A DNA stretch of 64,000 bases from Sporohalobacter salinus (lineage in GTDB: Bacteria; Bacillota; Halanaerobiia; Halobacteroidales; Acetohalobiaceae): positions 115,725 to 179,724 of the forward strand of contig NZ_JAFBEG010000002.1 of the NCBI RefSeq assembly GCF_016908635.1. Reading direction: 5' to 3'. The notes under the pieces were generated by a model. It was not told the origin of the DNA and made no database searches. It saw only the letters and a program-made list of their open reading frames with translations. Position numbers and translations under genes: made by a program. Positions 17,218-26,780 of this stretch are shown piece after piece (the stretch's first letter is position 1; every line of letters starts with the position of its first letter).

Positions 17218-18519
17218 ATGATTTGGTATTTAATATACAATCTCTTATTAATATTGATATTGTTGTTATTCACGCCGGTTTTGCTCTATAAGACTCTAAT
17301 TAAAGGACGTTACCGCGAAGGATTTGGAGAGCGGTTAGGTTTTTTGCCGTCTAAAATTAGGCGATGGCAGAAGGAGGATATAATTTGGATTCATGCTGCT
17401 TCTGTTGGTGAAACAGTAGCTGCTAGTTCACTGGTTTCCGAATTAAGCGCTGAGTATCCAGAGTGTAAAATTCTTTTTTCGACAATTACAGATACTGGGC
17501 GGAATATGGCTCGAAAGAGTATTGATCAGGCAGATGCCATTATTTATTTTCCTCTAGACTTTCCGTGGATTGTAAATAGAGTTCTAGAAAAGATAAAACC
17601 AGAGTTAATTATTATGATTGAAACGGAGTTGTGGCCTAACTTTCTCAAAACGGCTAAAAAGTTTGATTGCAAGACGATGGTAGCTAGCGGCCGAATCAGT
17701 GATAGTAGTTTGAAGAGTTATAAATACTTCAAGCCATTGTTAAAGAGGGTTTTAGATAATATAGATATCTTTAGCATGCAGTCTGCTCAGGATGTAGATC
17801 ATATTTTGGAGTTAGGAGCAAAAGAAGAACGAGTTTATAATAACGGGAATATTAAGTTTGATCAAGATTATGCAGAAGGTAATTTAGAATTAAGAAATGA
17901 ATTATATGATAAATTCAAATTAAGTCCTAAGCAGCCGATTGTAGTGATGGGAAGTACTCATGATGATGAAGAAAAGCAGCTTATTGCAGTTTATAAGCAT
18001 TTAAAGGATGAATTTCCTGAGTTGGTGATGATTCTTGCTCCCCGCTATATTAAGCGGAAAGAGGAAATAGAAACTCTCTATCAACAAGAAGGAATAAATG
18101 TAGTGCGGCGGACAGAAATTGAACAACGAGAGCAAGAATCAGTAATTTTACTTGATACTATTGGTGAATTGGCTCAGATTTATAGTATAGCTGATCTTGT
18201 TTTTATTGGCGGTAGCTTAATTAAACGAGGCGGTCATAATATCTTAGAGCCGGCTGCTCACGGTAAGCTAGTCTTTTTTGGCCCGCATATGTTTAACTTT
18301 AAGGATAATACTAGAATGGTACTAGAGCACGGAGTAGGAATTCAGGTTAAGGATGCTGATGAATTAGCTGAAGAGATGCTCTATTATCTCCAGAACCAAG
18401 AAAAATTAGAAGTTAAGGATAGACAAGCCCGTCAGATGATAGAAAGCAATAAAGGGGCAGCTAAGCGAAATATTGAATTAGCAGCTAAATTAATAGGAGT
18501 CGAAAGCTATGAAGGATAA
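17218..18519 (+). CDS. waaA: KDO transferase
   Basis: WaaA (KdtA) adds KDO from CMP-KDO to lipid A precursors at the inner membrane. It has an N-terminal membrane anchor (about residues 3-24), the GT30 motif GFGERLGF (about 37-44), HAASVGE (about 60-66; catalytic Glu region), METELWPN (about 137-144) and the nucleotide-binding stretch FIGGSLIKRGGHNILEPAA near 320-340. Length 433 aa is normal. ATG 17218 follows GAGGGATG. It overlaps the next gene by 11 bases, opening the LPS core operon. Confidence 0.96.
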   Translation: MIWYLIYNLLLILILLLFTPVLLYKTLIKGRYREGFGERLGFLPSKIRRWQKEDIIWIHAASVGETVAASSLVSELSAEYPECKILFSTITDTGRNMARKSIDQADAIIYFPLDFPWIVNRVLEKIKPELIIMIETELWPNFLKTAKKFDCKTMVASGRISDSSLKSYKYFKPLLKRVLDNIDIFSMQSAQDVDHILELGAKEERVYNNGNIKFDQDYAEGNLELRNELYDKFKLSPKQPIVVMGSTHDDEEKQLIAVYKHLKDEFPELVMILAPRYIKRKEEIETLYQQEGINVVRRTEIEQREQESVILLDTIGELAQIYSIADLVFIGGSLIKRGGHNILEPAAHGKLVFFGPHMFNFKDNTRMVLEHGVGIQVKDADELAEEMLYYLQNQEKLEVKDRQARQMIESNKGAAKRNIELAAKLIGVESYEG

Positions 18520-19585
18520 AATAGAGCAATTGGAAAGTATTTTAATTATTAGATTAAGTGCTATCGGTGATGTAATCCATGCCCTGCCGGTAGCTAAAGC
18601 TTTGCGAGAGAGTTATCCTAATGCGGAGATTAGCTGGATTGTAGAAAGCAAAGCTAAGGATTTAGTAATGGATAACCCTAATTTAGATGATGTAATTTTA
18701 CTACCCAAGGAAGAATGGAAGGCTGAATTCAAACAAAGTAAATGGACAACATTAAAGCAAGTTAAAGATTTTTTTGTTGAATTAAAAAAGAAGTATGATT
18801 TTGATTTAGCTTTAGATGTTCACGGTTTGTTCAAAAGTGGCTTAACAGCTTATTTAAGTGGCGCTGATAGATTGATAGGGCCTGGTGACTGTCGAGAGGG
18901 AAGTTGGTTGTTTTATGATGAGCGAGTTAAGTTACCTAATAATATACATCAGATAGATAGAAATTTAACTGTGGCTAAATCTATTGGAGCTGAGAGTAAA
19001 GAGATTTCTTTTGATATAGCAGTTTCTAAAGAGGAATTAGAACGAGTTGATGGATTATTTAGCAGTCTATCCATAAGTAATGATAAAAAATTAATAGCCA
19101 TCAACCCCTTTACTAGTTGGACTTCTAAAGACTGGTTTAAAAATAGATTTGCTGTTTTAGCTGATCGATTGGTTAAAGAGCGGGACTGTCAAGTGGTATT
19201 TACCGGAGGGCCAGCTGATAAAGAGGAAGTGGATGAAATTATAGAAATGATGGACAAGCCTGCCAATAATTTAGCTGGAAAGACTAGTCTTAAAGAATTA
19301 GCGGAAGTATATAAGCGAAGCAACTTATTTATTGGCGGAGATACAGGGCCGATGCATTTAGCTGTGGCTATGAATACAAAGGTGATTGCCTTAATGGGAC
19401 CGACAACACCTGTTACGCATGGTCCCTATGGTAAGCAGCATATAGTAATCCAATCGGATCTGGAATGTATAGGATGTTGGGATAGAGTCTGCAGTAAAAA
19501 TAATGAATGTATGAAAGAGATAACTGTAGATCAAGTATTTACAGCAGCATCAGAAGCATTAGGGAGTGTCAGAAATGGAAGTTGA
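18509..19585 (+). CDS. GT9 glycosyltransferase, heptosyltransferase I-like
   Basis: A GT-B fold, GT9-family enzyme for inner-core sugar transfer. It opens with IIRLSAIGDVIHALPVAKAL, the typical WaaC-like start, and contains NPFTSWTSKDWF (about residues 188-199), FIGGDTGPMHLAVAM and a cysteine group (CIGCWDRVCSKNNECM) near the end. The first motif is closer to heptosyltransferase I (WaaC), but no heptose-synthesis genes lie in this window, so the donor is uncertain. ATG 18509 lies within the end of waaA. Confidence 0.88.
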   Translation: MKDKIEQLESILIIRLSAIGDVIHALPVAKALRESYPNAEISWIVESKAKDLVMDNPNLDDVILLPKEEWKAEFKQSKWTTLKQVKDFFVELKKKYDFDLALDVHGLFKSGLTAYLSGADRLIGPGDCREGSWLFYDERVKLPNNIHQIDRNLTVAKSIGAESKEISFDIAVSKEELERVDGLFSSLSISNDKKLIAINPFTSWTSKDWFKNRFAVLADRLVKERDCQVVFTGGPADKEEVDEIIEMMDKPANNLAGKTSLKELAEVYKRSNLFIGGDTGPMHLAVAMNTKVIALMGPTTPVTHGPYGKQHIVIQSDLECIGCWDRVCSKNNECMKEITVDQVFTAASEALGSVRNGS

Positions 19586-20594
19586 GCTAAAAGAGACAAA
19601 AAGGATCGTGGTTATTGATTTACTATATATGGGGGATTTATTGTTTGCTACTTCTTTTTTTAGAAACCTAAGAAAAAAGTATCCCAAGGCCAAAATCGAT
19701 TTGATAGTCAATGCTAATTTTTATGATATTATTGCTAATAATCCCCACTTTGATGAAGTATATGCTTATGATAAGAATTGGACTATTCCGGAAAGTATTA
19801 GCTTTGCTTGGGAGTTGCGTCAGAATGATTATGATTTAGGGTTGAATATTCATGGTAACTGGCGGACAGCGATCTTACTAAAAATTATCAATCCTGATTA
19901 TAGTGTGGGTTACGGTACTAAAGGAAGAGGAATCTGGCTTGATCGAGTTTTGACTCCAAGTCAGAATAAACATATGGTAGAGGTTTATCTCGATTTCTTG
20001 CGAGAATTAGATTTTAATAAAATAGATGAGCAAGGATTGGAATTAGAGGTTGATTCAAAAGCCCAAGAAGATATGGAAGATTTTTTGGCTTCGCAAGGAA
20101 TTAAAGAAGGTGACTCCTTAGTTGGTTTGAATACTGGCGGCAGTTGGCCGACAAAACAGTGGACCCAAGAAGGCTTTGCTCAATTAGCTGATAAGCTTCA
20201 ACAAGATTATGATAGTAGAGTAATCTTCTTTGGTGGTCCTGGTGATGTTAAGAGAGTAGAGAAAATAACTGCTCAAATGGAGACAGAGCCTATTATTGCT
20301 GCTGGGAAGACAAGCTTAAAAGAGTTAGTAGCTTTAGCTAATTGTTGTGATCTCTTTATCAGTGGTGATACCGGACCGGTTCATGTGGCAGCGGCTGTAG
20401 GTACTCAAACGATTGCTATTTTTGGGCCTTCTAATGAGGTTAAATATCGGCCTTATGGGACTCAACATAAGGTTGTAAAGACTGACTTAGCTTGTCGTTC
20501 TTGTGGAGAACATCATTGTCCTAAGGAACATCATAATTGTATGAGAAAAATTACTGTTGAGGAAATCCTAGATAGAGTAGAGGAGGAGATTTAG
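19575..20594 (+). CDS. GT9 glycosyltransferase, heptosyltransferase II-like
   Basis: A second GT9 enzyme, probably the next inner-core transferase. VVIDLLYMGDLLFATSFFRNL opens the protein, and LNTGGSWPTKQW, FISGDTGPVHVAAAVG and the cysteine-rich CRSCGEHHCPKEHHNCM follow. I prefer ATG 19575, which has AGGGAG eight bases upstream, over GTG 19566. It overlaps the gene before and abuts the gene after (TAGTGG), so the core genes are translationally coupled. Confidence 0.88.
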   Translation: MEVELKETKRIVVIDLLYMGDLLFATSFFRNLRKKYPKAKIDLIVNANFYDIIANNPHFDEVYAYDKNWTIPESISFAWELRQNDYDLGLNIHGNWRTAILLKIINPDYSVGYGTKGRGIWLDRVLTPSQNKHMVEVYLDFLRELDFNKIDEQGLELEVDSKAQEDMEDFLASQGIKEGDSLVGLNTGGSWPTKQWTQEGFAQLADKLQQDYDSRVIFFGGPGDVKRVEKITAQMETEPIIAAGKTSLKELVALANCCDLFISGDTGPVHVAAAVGTQTIAIFGPSNEVKYRPYGTQHKVVKTDLACRSCGEHHCPKEHHNCMRKITVEEILDRVEEEI

Positions 20595-21373
20595 TGGCTA
20601 CCCTTGGTGCCTTGGTTTTAACCTACAATGAAGAAAATAATATTACTGATTGTTTAGACAGTATCGACTGGATTGAGGAGATAGTTGTTGTTGATTCTTA
20701 CAGCGAGGATAGAAGTGTTGAGTTAGCTCGGAAGTATACTTCTAAAGTCTATCAACGTGAGTTTGATGACTTTGCTTCACAGCGTAACTTTGGTTTAGAT
20801 CAATTAGAATCGGAGTGGGTTTTAGTCGTTGATGCTGATGAACGGGTAACTCCTGAATTGAAAGGGGAAATTTTAGAGAAATTAGCTTATCCTCAGGCTG
20901 AAGGATATCGGGTGCCGCGAAGGAATTATTTTTTAGGTAAGTGGATTAAGTATTGTGGTTGGTATCCTGATTATACTTTACGTCTCTTTAAGACGGAAGA
21001 TAATAGCTATAGCGGTTTAGTCCATGAAGGGATTGAAATTGATGGTAGAGTAATTGAGTTGGATAATGATTTAATTCATTATACTTATCGTAATCTAGAG
21101 CATTATCTTGATAAGATAAATCACTATACAACTTTGGATGCGGAGAAAAAGTATCAAGCTGGGGTAAAAAAGGGTTTGGCTTATATATTGTTTCGACCTG
21201 TGGTGGAGTTTATTAAGAAGTTTTTTTTGAAGAAGGGATTTTTGTTAGGTAGGCAAGGAATAATCTTATCTATTTTATCTGCTTATTATCAATTTTTAAA
21301 ATATATTAAGTTGTGGGAAAAGAATGAAGTCAAGTCAGGGAGAGAGAGTAATGAAGAAAATATTATTTCTTAA
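20594..21373 (+). CDS. GT2 glycosyltransferase, WaaE/KdtX-like
   Basis: A GT-A fold, family 2 transferase. The N-terminus LGALVLTYNEENNITDCL is the nucleotide-binding start, VVVDSYSED and VLVVDADERVT are the DXD-type motifs, and the C-terminal region has a basic amphipathic or membrane-associated segment (FIKKFFLKKGF). Its layout is that of WaaE/KdtX, which add glucose or a related sugar to the inner-core heptose. Length 259 aa is typical. GTG 20594 follows GAGGAGGAG. Donor and acceptor are inferred only. Confidence 0.85.
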   Translation: MATLGALVLTYNEENNITDCLDSIDWIEEIVVVDSYSEDRSVELARKYTSKVYQREFDDFASQRNFGLDQLESEWVLVVDADERVTPELKGEILEKLAYPQAEGYRVPRRNYFLGKWIKYCGWYPDYTLRLFKTEDNSYSGLVHEGIEIDGRVIELDNDLIHYTYRNLEHYLDKINHYTTLDAEKKYQAGVKKGLAYILFRPVVEFIKKFFLKKGFLLGRQGIILSILSAYYQFLKYIKLWEKNEVKSGRESNEENIIS

Positions 21374-22448
21374 TAGCTGTGTTGAATGGGGCGGCGGTGA
21401 AAAGTGGACTTTTGAAACAGCACATGAATTGGATAAACGCGGCTATGAAGTAATTGTTGGCAGTGTTGCAGAAAGTGAATTATATCAGAAGGCAGAAAAG
21501 GCGGGATTAACTACGAAAGTTGTTCCGGTCAAAGGAAGTTTGTCTGTCCTTAATCTGTCTAAGCTTTTTTCTTTTATTAAATATTTGAAGCGGGAGAAAA
21601 TAGATATTATCTTTTTAAATTTATCTCAGGATTTGAAGTTTGGTGCAATTTGTGGTAAATTAGCCGGAGTAGATAAGATTATCTATCGTCGTGGAAGTGC
21701 AATTCCAATTAAGGATAGATTTTATACTAAGTTTTTGTTAGAGGATTGTGTAACTGATATTATTGCTAATTCTAAGTCTACTAAGGAAACTATTTTGAAA
21801 AATACTGCTCAGTGGTTGAGTGAAGATAAAATTGAGATTGTCTATAACGGTCTTAAAATAGATAAGATTGAAAGCAATAGATCTGGGACTGATATTAAGA
21901 AAGAATTTGGAATTGCTGATGATGAAATTCTAATTGGGAATGTAGGTCGATTAAGTAAACAGAAGGGACATAAATATTTAGTTGAAGCTGTTAAGATAAT
22001 CAGTGAAAAAATTGATAATTTTAAAGTCTTAGTCGTAGGTAAAGGGGAGCTAGAAGCCGAAATAAAAAAACAGGTTAAATCTTTGGGAGTAGAAGATTAT
22101 ATTATCTTTACTGGTTTTAGAAGTGATGTTTATAATATTATACGGCAGGTGGACTTTTTACTTCATACAGCTCTCTGGGAAGGCTTTGGATTTGTTATTG
22201 CTGAGGCAATGGCAGTAGAAAAGCCGGTGGTTAGTACCGATGTAAGCAATATAGATGAAATTATGATAGATGGTAAGACAGGCTATCTAGCTGAAAGCAA
22301 GAATCCGGCTGACATAGCTGATAAGACAATTAAAATGATTAATACTGACAGGAAGGAAAAAATGGGCAGGATAGGTAAAGAAATAATAGAAGATAAATTT
22401 GCATTTAATAGTATGATTAATCAAATTGAGGAGTTATATTTAAATTAG
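21351..22448 (+). CDS. GT4 glycosyltransferase (LPS core)
   Basis: A GT-B family 4 transferase. The N-terminal motif LFLNSCVEWGGGEKW is the acceptor side. GNVGRLSKQKGHKYLVEA and the EX7E-like HTALWEGFGFVIAEAMA motif define the donor side. ATG 21351 with GGGAGAGAGAG is preferred to ATG 21324. The protein is a clear paralogue of the one at 29028 (shared WGG-EKW start and IIYRR motif). It ends the first core operon; a structured repeat follows. Confidence 0.87.
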   Translation: MKKILFLNSCVEWGGGEKWTFETAHELDKRGYEVIVGSVAESELYQKAEKAGLTTKVVPVKGSLSVLNLSKLFSFIKYLKREKIDIIFLNLSQDLKFGAICGKLAGVDKIIYRRGSAIPIKDRFYTKFLLEDCVTDIIANSKSTKETILKNTAQWLSEDKIEIVYNGLKIDKIESNRSGTDIKKEFGIADDEILIGNVGRLSKQKGHKYLVEAVKIISEKIDNFKVLVVGKGELEAEIKKQVKSLGVEDYIIFTGFRSDVYNIIRQVDFLLHTALWEGFGFVIAEAMAVEKPVVSTDVSNIDEIMIDGKTGYLAESKNPADIADKTIKMINTDRKEKMGRIGKEIIEDKFAFNSMINQIEELYLN

Positions 22449-22454
22449 ATTTAG

Positions 22455-22637
22455 AGTCAATATATTTCGACCATTTATCGTTCGTTCATGATATTACAGA
22501 GAAAGGCAATATATCTCCTACGCTTGCCATTTGTTCGACGTCCTGTCTCACTCATTCTCAAAAACTTGACTCTCCACCGTCCATGGTTTCGAGTCAGTTT
22601 TAAGAGTCGCTCTGGAGATATATTGACTATCTGTAAT
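22455..22637. repeat. Structured intergenic element A (nested inverted repeats)
   Basis: A noncoding region of about 180 bases. Outer arms AGTCAATATAT (22455-22465) and ATATATTGACT (22618-22628) are a perfect inverted repeat. The same right arm also pairs with an inner copy: CAATATATCTCC (22507-22518) with GGAGATATATTG (22614-22625), continued by ATTACAGA (22493-22500) with TCTGTAAT (22630-22637). Inside lies a third hairpin, AAAACTTGACTC / GAGTCAGTTTT (about 22560-22571 and 22591-22601). The ends resemble element B at 34519. It lacks a T-run and I see no open frame in it, so it looks like a small non-autonomous repeat rather than a terminator. Confidence 0.6.
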
Positions 22638-22703
22638 GGATTAAAATGTATTGAATCTAAATAGATGATATATGTTAATCTGGATTTATTAAAGGGTGAG
22701 AGT

Positions 22704-23516
22704 ATGGAGTTGGATTATACTAAGGAAAAGGATGAAGATGGTACTAGATTAATCTGGATAGCTGAGGGATGGGATAATAATGAGTTTAGAAGCTATCTAG
22801 ATAGCTTTGATAGAAATTTTAAAAAAGGAAATGCAATTTATGATAAGCGTAATTTGTTAACAAAGGTTGAATTTAATAAAGAGTTAGGAATTAAAAAAGA
22901 TATTGCAGTTAAAAAGTTTAAGTTGACTCGGACTTATGATAAGTTCCGTTTCTGTTTTCTTGACTCTAAAGCAGTTCGATCACTAAGAATTGCTTTGGCT
23001 TTACAAGATATCGGAGTCAAGACTCCTAAGCCAGTAGCAGTGGTAGAGAAGAGAGGTAGATTTAATAAACTGCTTTATAGCTACTTTATTACTGAATATG
23101 TTGATTATGATTATAACTTATTAGATATAGCTAAAGATTATGATCATTCTTTACGGAATAAGCTTAAAGATTGGCTGCCTCAGATTGCGCAGGATGTAAA
23201 GAAAATGCATGAAGTAGGAATTGTACATAATGACCTTCATGCTGGTAATATTTTGGTTAAGATTACAGAGGATAATCCGCAATTTTATTATATTGATTTA
23301 AATCGTGGTCGGATCAAGAGCAATTTAAGCAGAAAGCAGAAGGTGCAGGATTTAGCTAGATTTAAGTTTACTAGTGAAGAGCAGGAAATATTTATGGAGT
23401 ATTATGCGCCTAATAATTATCGACAATTATTAGATTTAATGATTAAGCAGCGCAAAAGAAGACAGAAGTTTCGGGAGTGTAAGGAAAAATTAAGGAGATT
23501 TGTTAGTGGAAAATAA
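22704..23516 (+). CDS. LPS core kinase of the Kdo/WaaP family
   Basis: A protein-kinase-fold enzyme of the kind that phosphorylates LPS core heptose or KDO. The catalytic loop VHNDLHAGNILV is intact (Asp and Asn present), followed by YYIDLNRGR in place of the DFG motif. The N-terminal lobe carries RLIWIAEGWDNNEFRS. ATG 22704 follows AAAGGGTGAGAG; an ATG at 22665 has no good site. About 270 residues. It sits next to a second, divergent kinase of the same family, within the core region. Confidence 0.8.
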   Translation: MELDYTKEKDEDGTRLIWIAEGWDNNEFRSYLDSFDRNFKKGNAIYDKRNLLTKVEFNKELGIKKDIAVKKFKLTRTYDKFRFCFLDSKAVRSLRIALALQDIGVKTPKPVAVVEKRGRFNKLLYSYFITEYVDYDYNLLDIAKDYDHSLRNKLKDWLPQIAQDVKKMHEVGIVHNDLHAGNILVKITEDNPQFYYIDLNRGRIKSNLSRKQKVQDLARFKFTSEEQEIFMEYYAPNNYRQLLDLMIKQRKRRQKFRECKEKLRRFVSGK

Positions 23517-23546
23517 AGTTATTTTCAAAGGAGTAGGATTGAAATT

Positions 23547-24404
23547 ATGAAATTAAATAAAAAAAGATATGATGAGAAAACTACAGTTTATCATTATAAT
23601 AAATTAGAACAAGATTTAGTTAAAAAATCAGTTGAATGTTTAAAAACTAATAAAGTTAATATTAATAATTTAAACTTAGTTAAAAGTGCGAACGGAAGAA
23701 AAGTATTTAAATTAGAATTTAGAAATAAAAATTACTATATAAAAAAATATTTTTATCGAAAAATAAGTAAGAGAATTAAGAATTTATTCAGAGTATCAGA
23801 GGCAGTTAGGGCTTCAAAAATTTCAAATCGATTATTGAAAGTAGGAATTCCAGTAGTACGACCAATTTTAGCTATTACTTATAAACGTAATTTATGGACT
23901 CAGGATAGTATTTTTGTAACTGAAGGGTTTAATGGGATTACTTTACAACAATATATAGCTTATGGTGATTATAATCGAAAGATGAAATGTAATATAATAA
24001 AGAGAGTTGCTAGATTATGGGCTAAATTTTATAGCGAAAATTTTTTAAATGGGGACCCTAATTTAGCTAGTATTTTGATTAAGTTTGGACAAACTGATTT
24101 TAAGATAAAACTAGTAGATGTAGATAACATTAGATATTATCCTTCCCTTTCTTGGAAAGCAATTCTTGAAAATTTAGCTGATTTTAACGCTCATACATAC
24201 TCTGGTTTGGATAAAATGGGGGGGAGGAAATTAAGTTATAAAGATAGAGAATTATTTTTGAGAGAGTTTAGTAAGACATATGGACGAAAAATAGATGTTC
24301 AAAAAACTGGAGATTATATAAATCGTAAGACTGTTGATGAGTTAATTGAGTGGGATAAAATAAATCTTATAGATACTAATAATGAATTGCGTCCTTTTAT
24401 GTAA
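23547..24404 (+). CDS. Divergent Kdo/WaaP-family kinase-like protein
   Basis: It has the same fold as its neighbour, with an N-lobe NYYIKKYFYRKISKRIKNLF that would hold the ATP lysine. The catalytic loop reads NGDPNLASILI: the Asp is kept, but His is Asn and the loop Asn is Ser. LVDVDN takes the place of the DFG Asp. It may therefore be a low-activity kinase or a pseudokinase. ATG 23547 follows AAAGGAGTAGG. Codon use is visibly more AT-rich (AGA arginine, TTA leucine) than in the waa genes upstream. Confidence 0.68.
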   Translation: MKLNKKRYDEKTTVYHYNKLEQDLVKKSVECLKTNKVNINNLNLVKSANGRKVFKLEFRNKNYYIKKYFYRKISKRIKNLFRVSEAVRASKISNRLLKVGIPVVRPILAITYKRNLWTQDSIFVTEGFNGITLQQYIAYGDYNRKMKCNIIKRVARLWAKFYSENFLNGDPNLASILIKFGQTDFKIKLVDVDNIRYYPSLSWKAILENLADFNAHTYSGLDKMGGRKLSYKDRELFLREFSKTYGRKIDVQKTGDYINRKTVDELIEWDKINLIDTNNELRPFM

Positions 24405-24441
24405 TAGTAGGTCAAAGTAATATTTAAGAGGGGGAACTAAT

Positions 24442-25584
24442 TTGAATATTGTATATGTTTATGGTAGGGATTGGCCAAGTGAAAAGGCAGGGATTAACTT
24501 TGCTACTTATACCTCTCATGGATTAGTTAAAGCAGATTCAGAAAATCAAGTTGATTTATTAGTTGCTAAAAATACTGAAAAAGATTATAGTCAAGTTTTA
24601 CAGGATTATTTCTTCATTGAACCTTTTCCTAGCTTTAAAGTTCATATGATAGAAAATGAGACTTGTTTTAGTGAAACAACTAAATTTTATATTAAGGCCT
24701 TTAGAAGACTTATGATTTTAGCTAAACAAAAGCAAATTGATGCAATTATAACAAGAACAGTTAAGTTCTTACCTTATCTGTATTTGATAAAGAAACTATA
24801 TGATGTTAAAGTTTTCTATGAAGCCCATAGTTTTTATTTGGATCCAGAATTAAAAGATGAATATGATCGAAAAAAAGAATATTTATATCAAAAATTTACT
24901 TTACCTAGACTTGATGGTATTATCTGTCATCAAAATATACTGAAAAAGCTATACCAAAAATATATTCCAGAACAGAGATATTATGTAGCTCGAACAGGAA
25001 TTAAAGAAGTAAAGAAGATAGATAAGCTGTGGGAGAATGAGTATATTGGTTATATTGGTTCATTATATGAAAGTAAGGGAATCAAGGAGCTTTTCTATGC
25101 TTTGAAAAAAGTTGAAGATAAAAATTTAAAGTTATTAATCGTAGGTGGTCGCGATCATAGGTTAAATAAATATTATAAGTTAGCAGATAAATTAGGAATT
25201 GAAGATAGAGTAGAAATCACAGGATGGGTTAGTCGTAAAGAAGTAGAATATCATTTAAAGAGAATGAAAATGGGAATTGTGCCTATCCAAGATACATTTC
25301 ATAATAGATATCTTACTTCTCCAATGAAAATTTTTGATTACTTTTCTTATGGTATTCCAGTAATTGGTAGTGATTTGCCACCGGTGAGAGAAATTATAAC
25401 TGATAAAGGTGGTTTGTTTTATGAGAATGGTAATGCTGATGAACTAGCAGATGCAATTAATTATCTTAATTCATCACCAAAGTTATTTTATGAATATTCT
25501 GATTACATTTTAGATAGAGCTGAAAAATTACTCTGGGAACAAAGAGGAAAGAAAATTATGGAATTTATAAATGATTGTAAGTAG
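24442..25584 (+). CDS. GT4 glycosyltransferase
   Basis: A GT-B transferase of family 4. The N-terminus VYVYGRDWPSEKAGINFAT differs from classical GGAE starts. The C-terminal half has YIGSLYESKGIKELFYAL, GVVPIQD-like FHNRYLTSPMKIFDYF, and the GIPVIGSDLP motif that contacts the nucleotide sugar. 380 aa. TTG 24442 follows AGAGGGGG at good spacing. Donor unknown. It lies with the kinases and two other transferases in a core/outer-core group. Confidence 0.83.
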   Translation: MNIVYVYGRDWPSEKAGINFATYTSHGLVKADSENQVDLLVAKNTEKDYSQVLQDYFFIEPFPSFKVHMIENETCFSETTKFYIKAFRRLMILAKQKQIDAIITRTVKFLPYLYLIKKLYDVKVFYEAHSFYLDPELKDEYDRKKEYLYQKFTLPRLDGIICHQNILKKLYQKYIPEQRYYVARTGIKEVKKIDKLWENEYIGYIGSLYESKGIKELFYALKKVEDKNLKLLIVGGRDHRLNKYYKLADKLGIEDRVEITGWVSRKEVEYHLKRMKMGIVPIQDTFHNRYLTSPMKIFDYFSYGIPVIGSDLPPVREIITDKGGLFYENGNADELADAINYLNSSPKLFYEYSDYILDRAEKLLWEQRGKKIMEFINDCK

Positions 25585-25604
25585 AAGGTGAGGAATTAGC
25601 AATT

Positions 25605-26780
25605 ATGAAAATAGCTTTAGTTCATAAAAAATATACAACTCACGGTGGTACAGAAAGGTATATGGTTGGGCTATCTAATTTTTTAGTTCAAAATGGACAT
25701 CAAGTGCATGTTTTTACTGGGAGTTGGAATGAAAAAGTAGCTGATGATAGAATAACTTTTCATAAGGTTCCTTGTTGGGGGAAACATTTAGGAATAGATA
25801 AATATATTTTTGCTAGAAGTGTTTATAAGAAGGTTCAAAAATATAATTTCGATATTGTTCAAACCTTTTCTAGGGTTGGATTTGGAGATGTAATTAGAAT
25901 AGGTGGTGGCTGTCATGAAAATTATGTTCAAAGGTTAATGGGGAGTATAGATGATTCATTATATAAATTGAAAAAGAGGTTAGAGTATAAACTTTCTTTT
26001 GATGATTATTTTACTAGATATTATGAAGCTAAAGATTTTAAGCCTAATAACTATAAAAAAATTGTAGCTGTATCCCAAATGGTCAAAGATGAGGTAATAG
26101 CTAAATATCAAGTTCCGGCAGAAGATATAATTGTAAATCATAATGGAGTTAACATTAAAAAGTTTCATCCTGAAAATCAGACAGAGTATAGATTAAAAAT
26201 AAGAAAGGAGCATGGTTTGGATAAAGATGATTTAGTATTATTATTTGTAGGAACAGGATTTAGAAGAAAAGGTTTAGAATATATATTAAAAGCAATGACT
26301 AAAATAAATGGAGTTAAGTTATTAGTAGTAGGTAAAGGTAAAATTAATCGTTTTAAGCGTAAAGCTAGAGAACTGAATATTTTATCAAATGTGATTTTTG
26401 CAGGTCCTGTTTCTAATGTAGAAGCTTATTATGCAGCGGGGGATATATTTGTTTTTCCTTCTATTTATGACCCCTGTGCTAATGTTTCTCTGGAAGCTAT
26501 GGCTTCAGGCCTACCTTTAATAACTACTCAAACTAATGGAGCTTCAGGTATAATAAATCATGGAGAGAATGGTTTTATACTTGATAATTCAGAGAATGTT
26601 GAGCAATTGATAAGTTATATAAAGAGGTTAACAGACCAAGATTTGAGAGCTGGAATGTCGAAAGCAGCGAGAGAAAAAATGTTGGACTATACCAAAGAGG
26701 CTAATCATCAAAAAATGTTAGAAGTTTATCGGCAAATTGCAAACAAACAAAGGAGCGAATCAAGAATTGAAATTAAATAA
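25605..26780 (+). CDS. GT4 glycosyltransferase, WaaG-like
   Basis: A GT-B family 4 transferase whose layout resembles LPS core glucosyltransferase WaaG. It has IALVHKKYTTHGGTERYM at the start, VNHNGVNIKKFHP in the middle, LLFVGTGFRRKGLEYIL, and VFPSIYDPCANVSLEAMASG containing the EX7E-type motif. The PSIYDPCANVSLEAMA stretch is characteristic of WaaG-like enzymes. ATG 25605 has GGTGAGGA upstream. The sugar donor is not determinable here. Confidence 0.85.
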   Translation: MKIALVHKKYTTHGGTERYMVGLSNFLVQNGHQVHVFTGSWNEKVADDRITFHKVPCWGKHLGIDKYIFARSVYKKVQKYNFDIVQTFSRVGFGDVIRIGGGCHENYVQRLMGSIDDSLYKLKKRLEYKLSFDDYFTRYYEAKDFKPNNYKKIVAVSQMVKDEVIAKYQVPAEDIIVNHNGVNIKKFHPENQTEYRLKIRKEHGLDKDDLVLLFVGTGFRRKGLEYILKAMTKINGVKLLVVGKGKINRFKRKARELNILSNVIFAGPVSNVEAYYAAGDIFVFPSIYDPCANVSLEAMASGLPLITTQTNGASGIINHGENGFILDNSENVEQLISYIKRLTDQDLRAGMSKAAREKMLDYTKEANHQKMLEVYRQIANKQRSESRIEIK

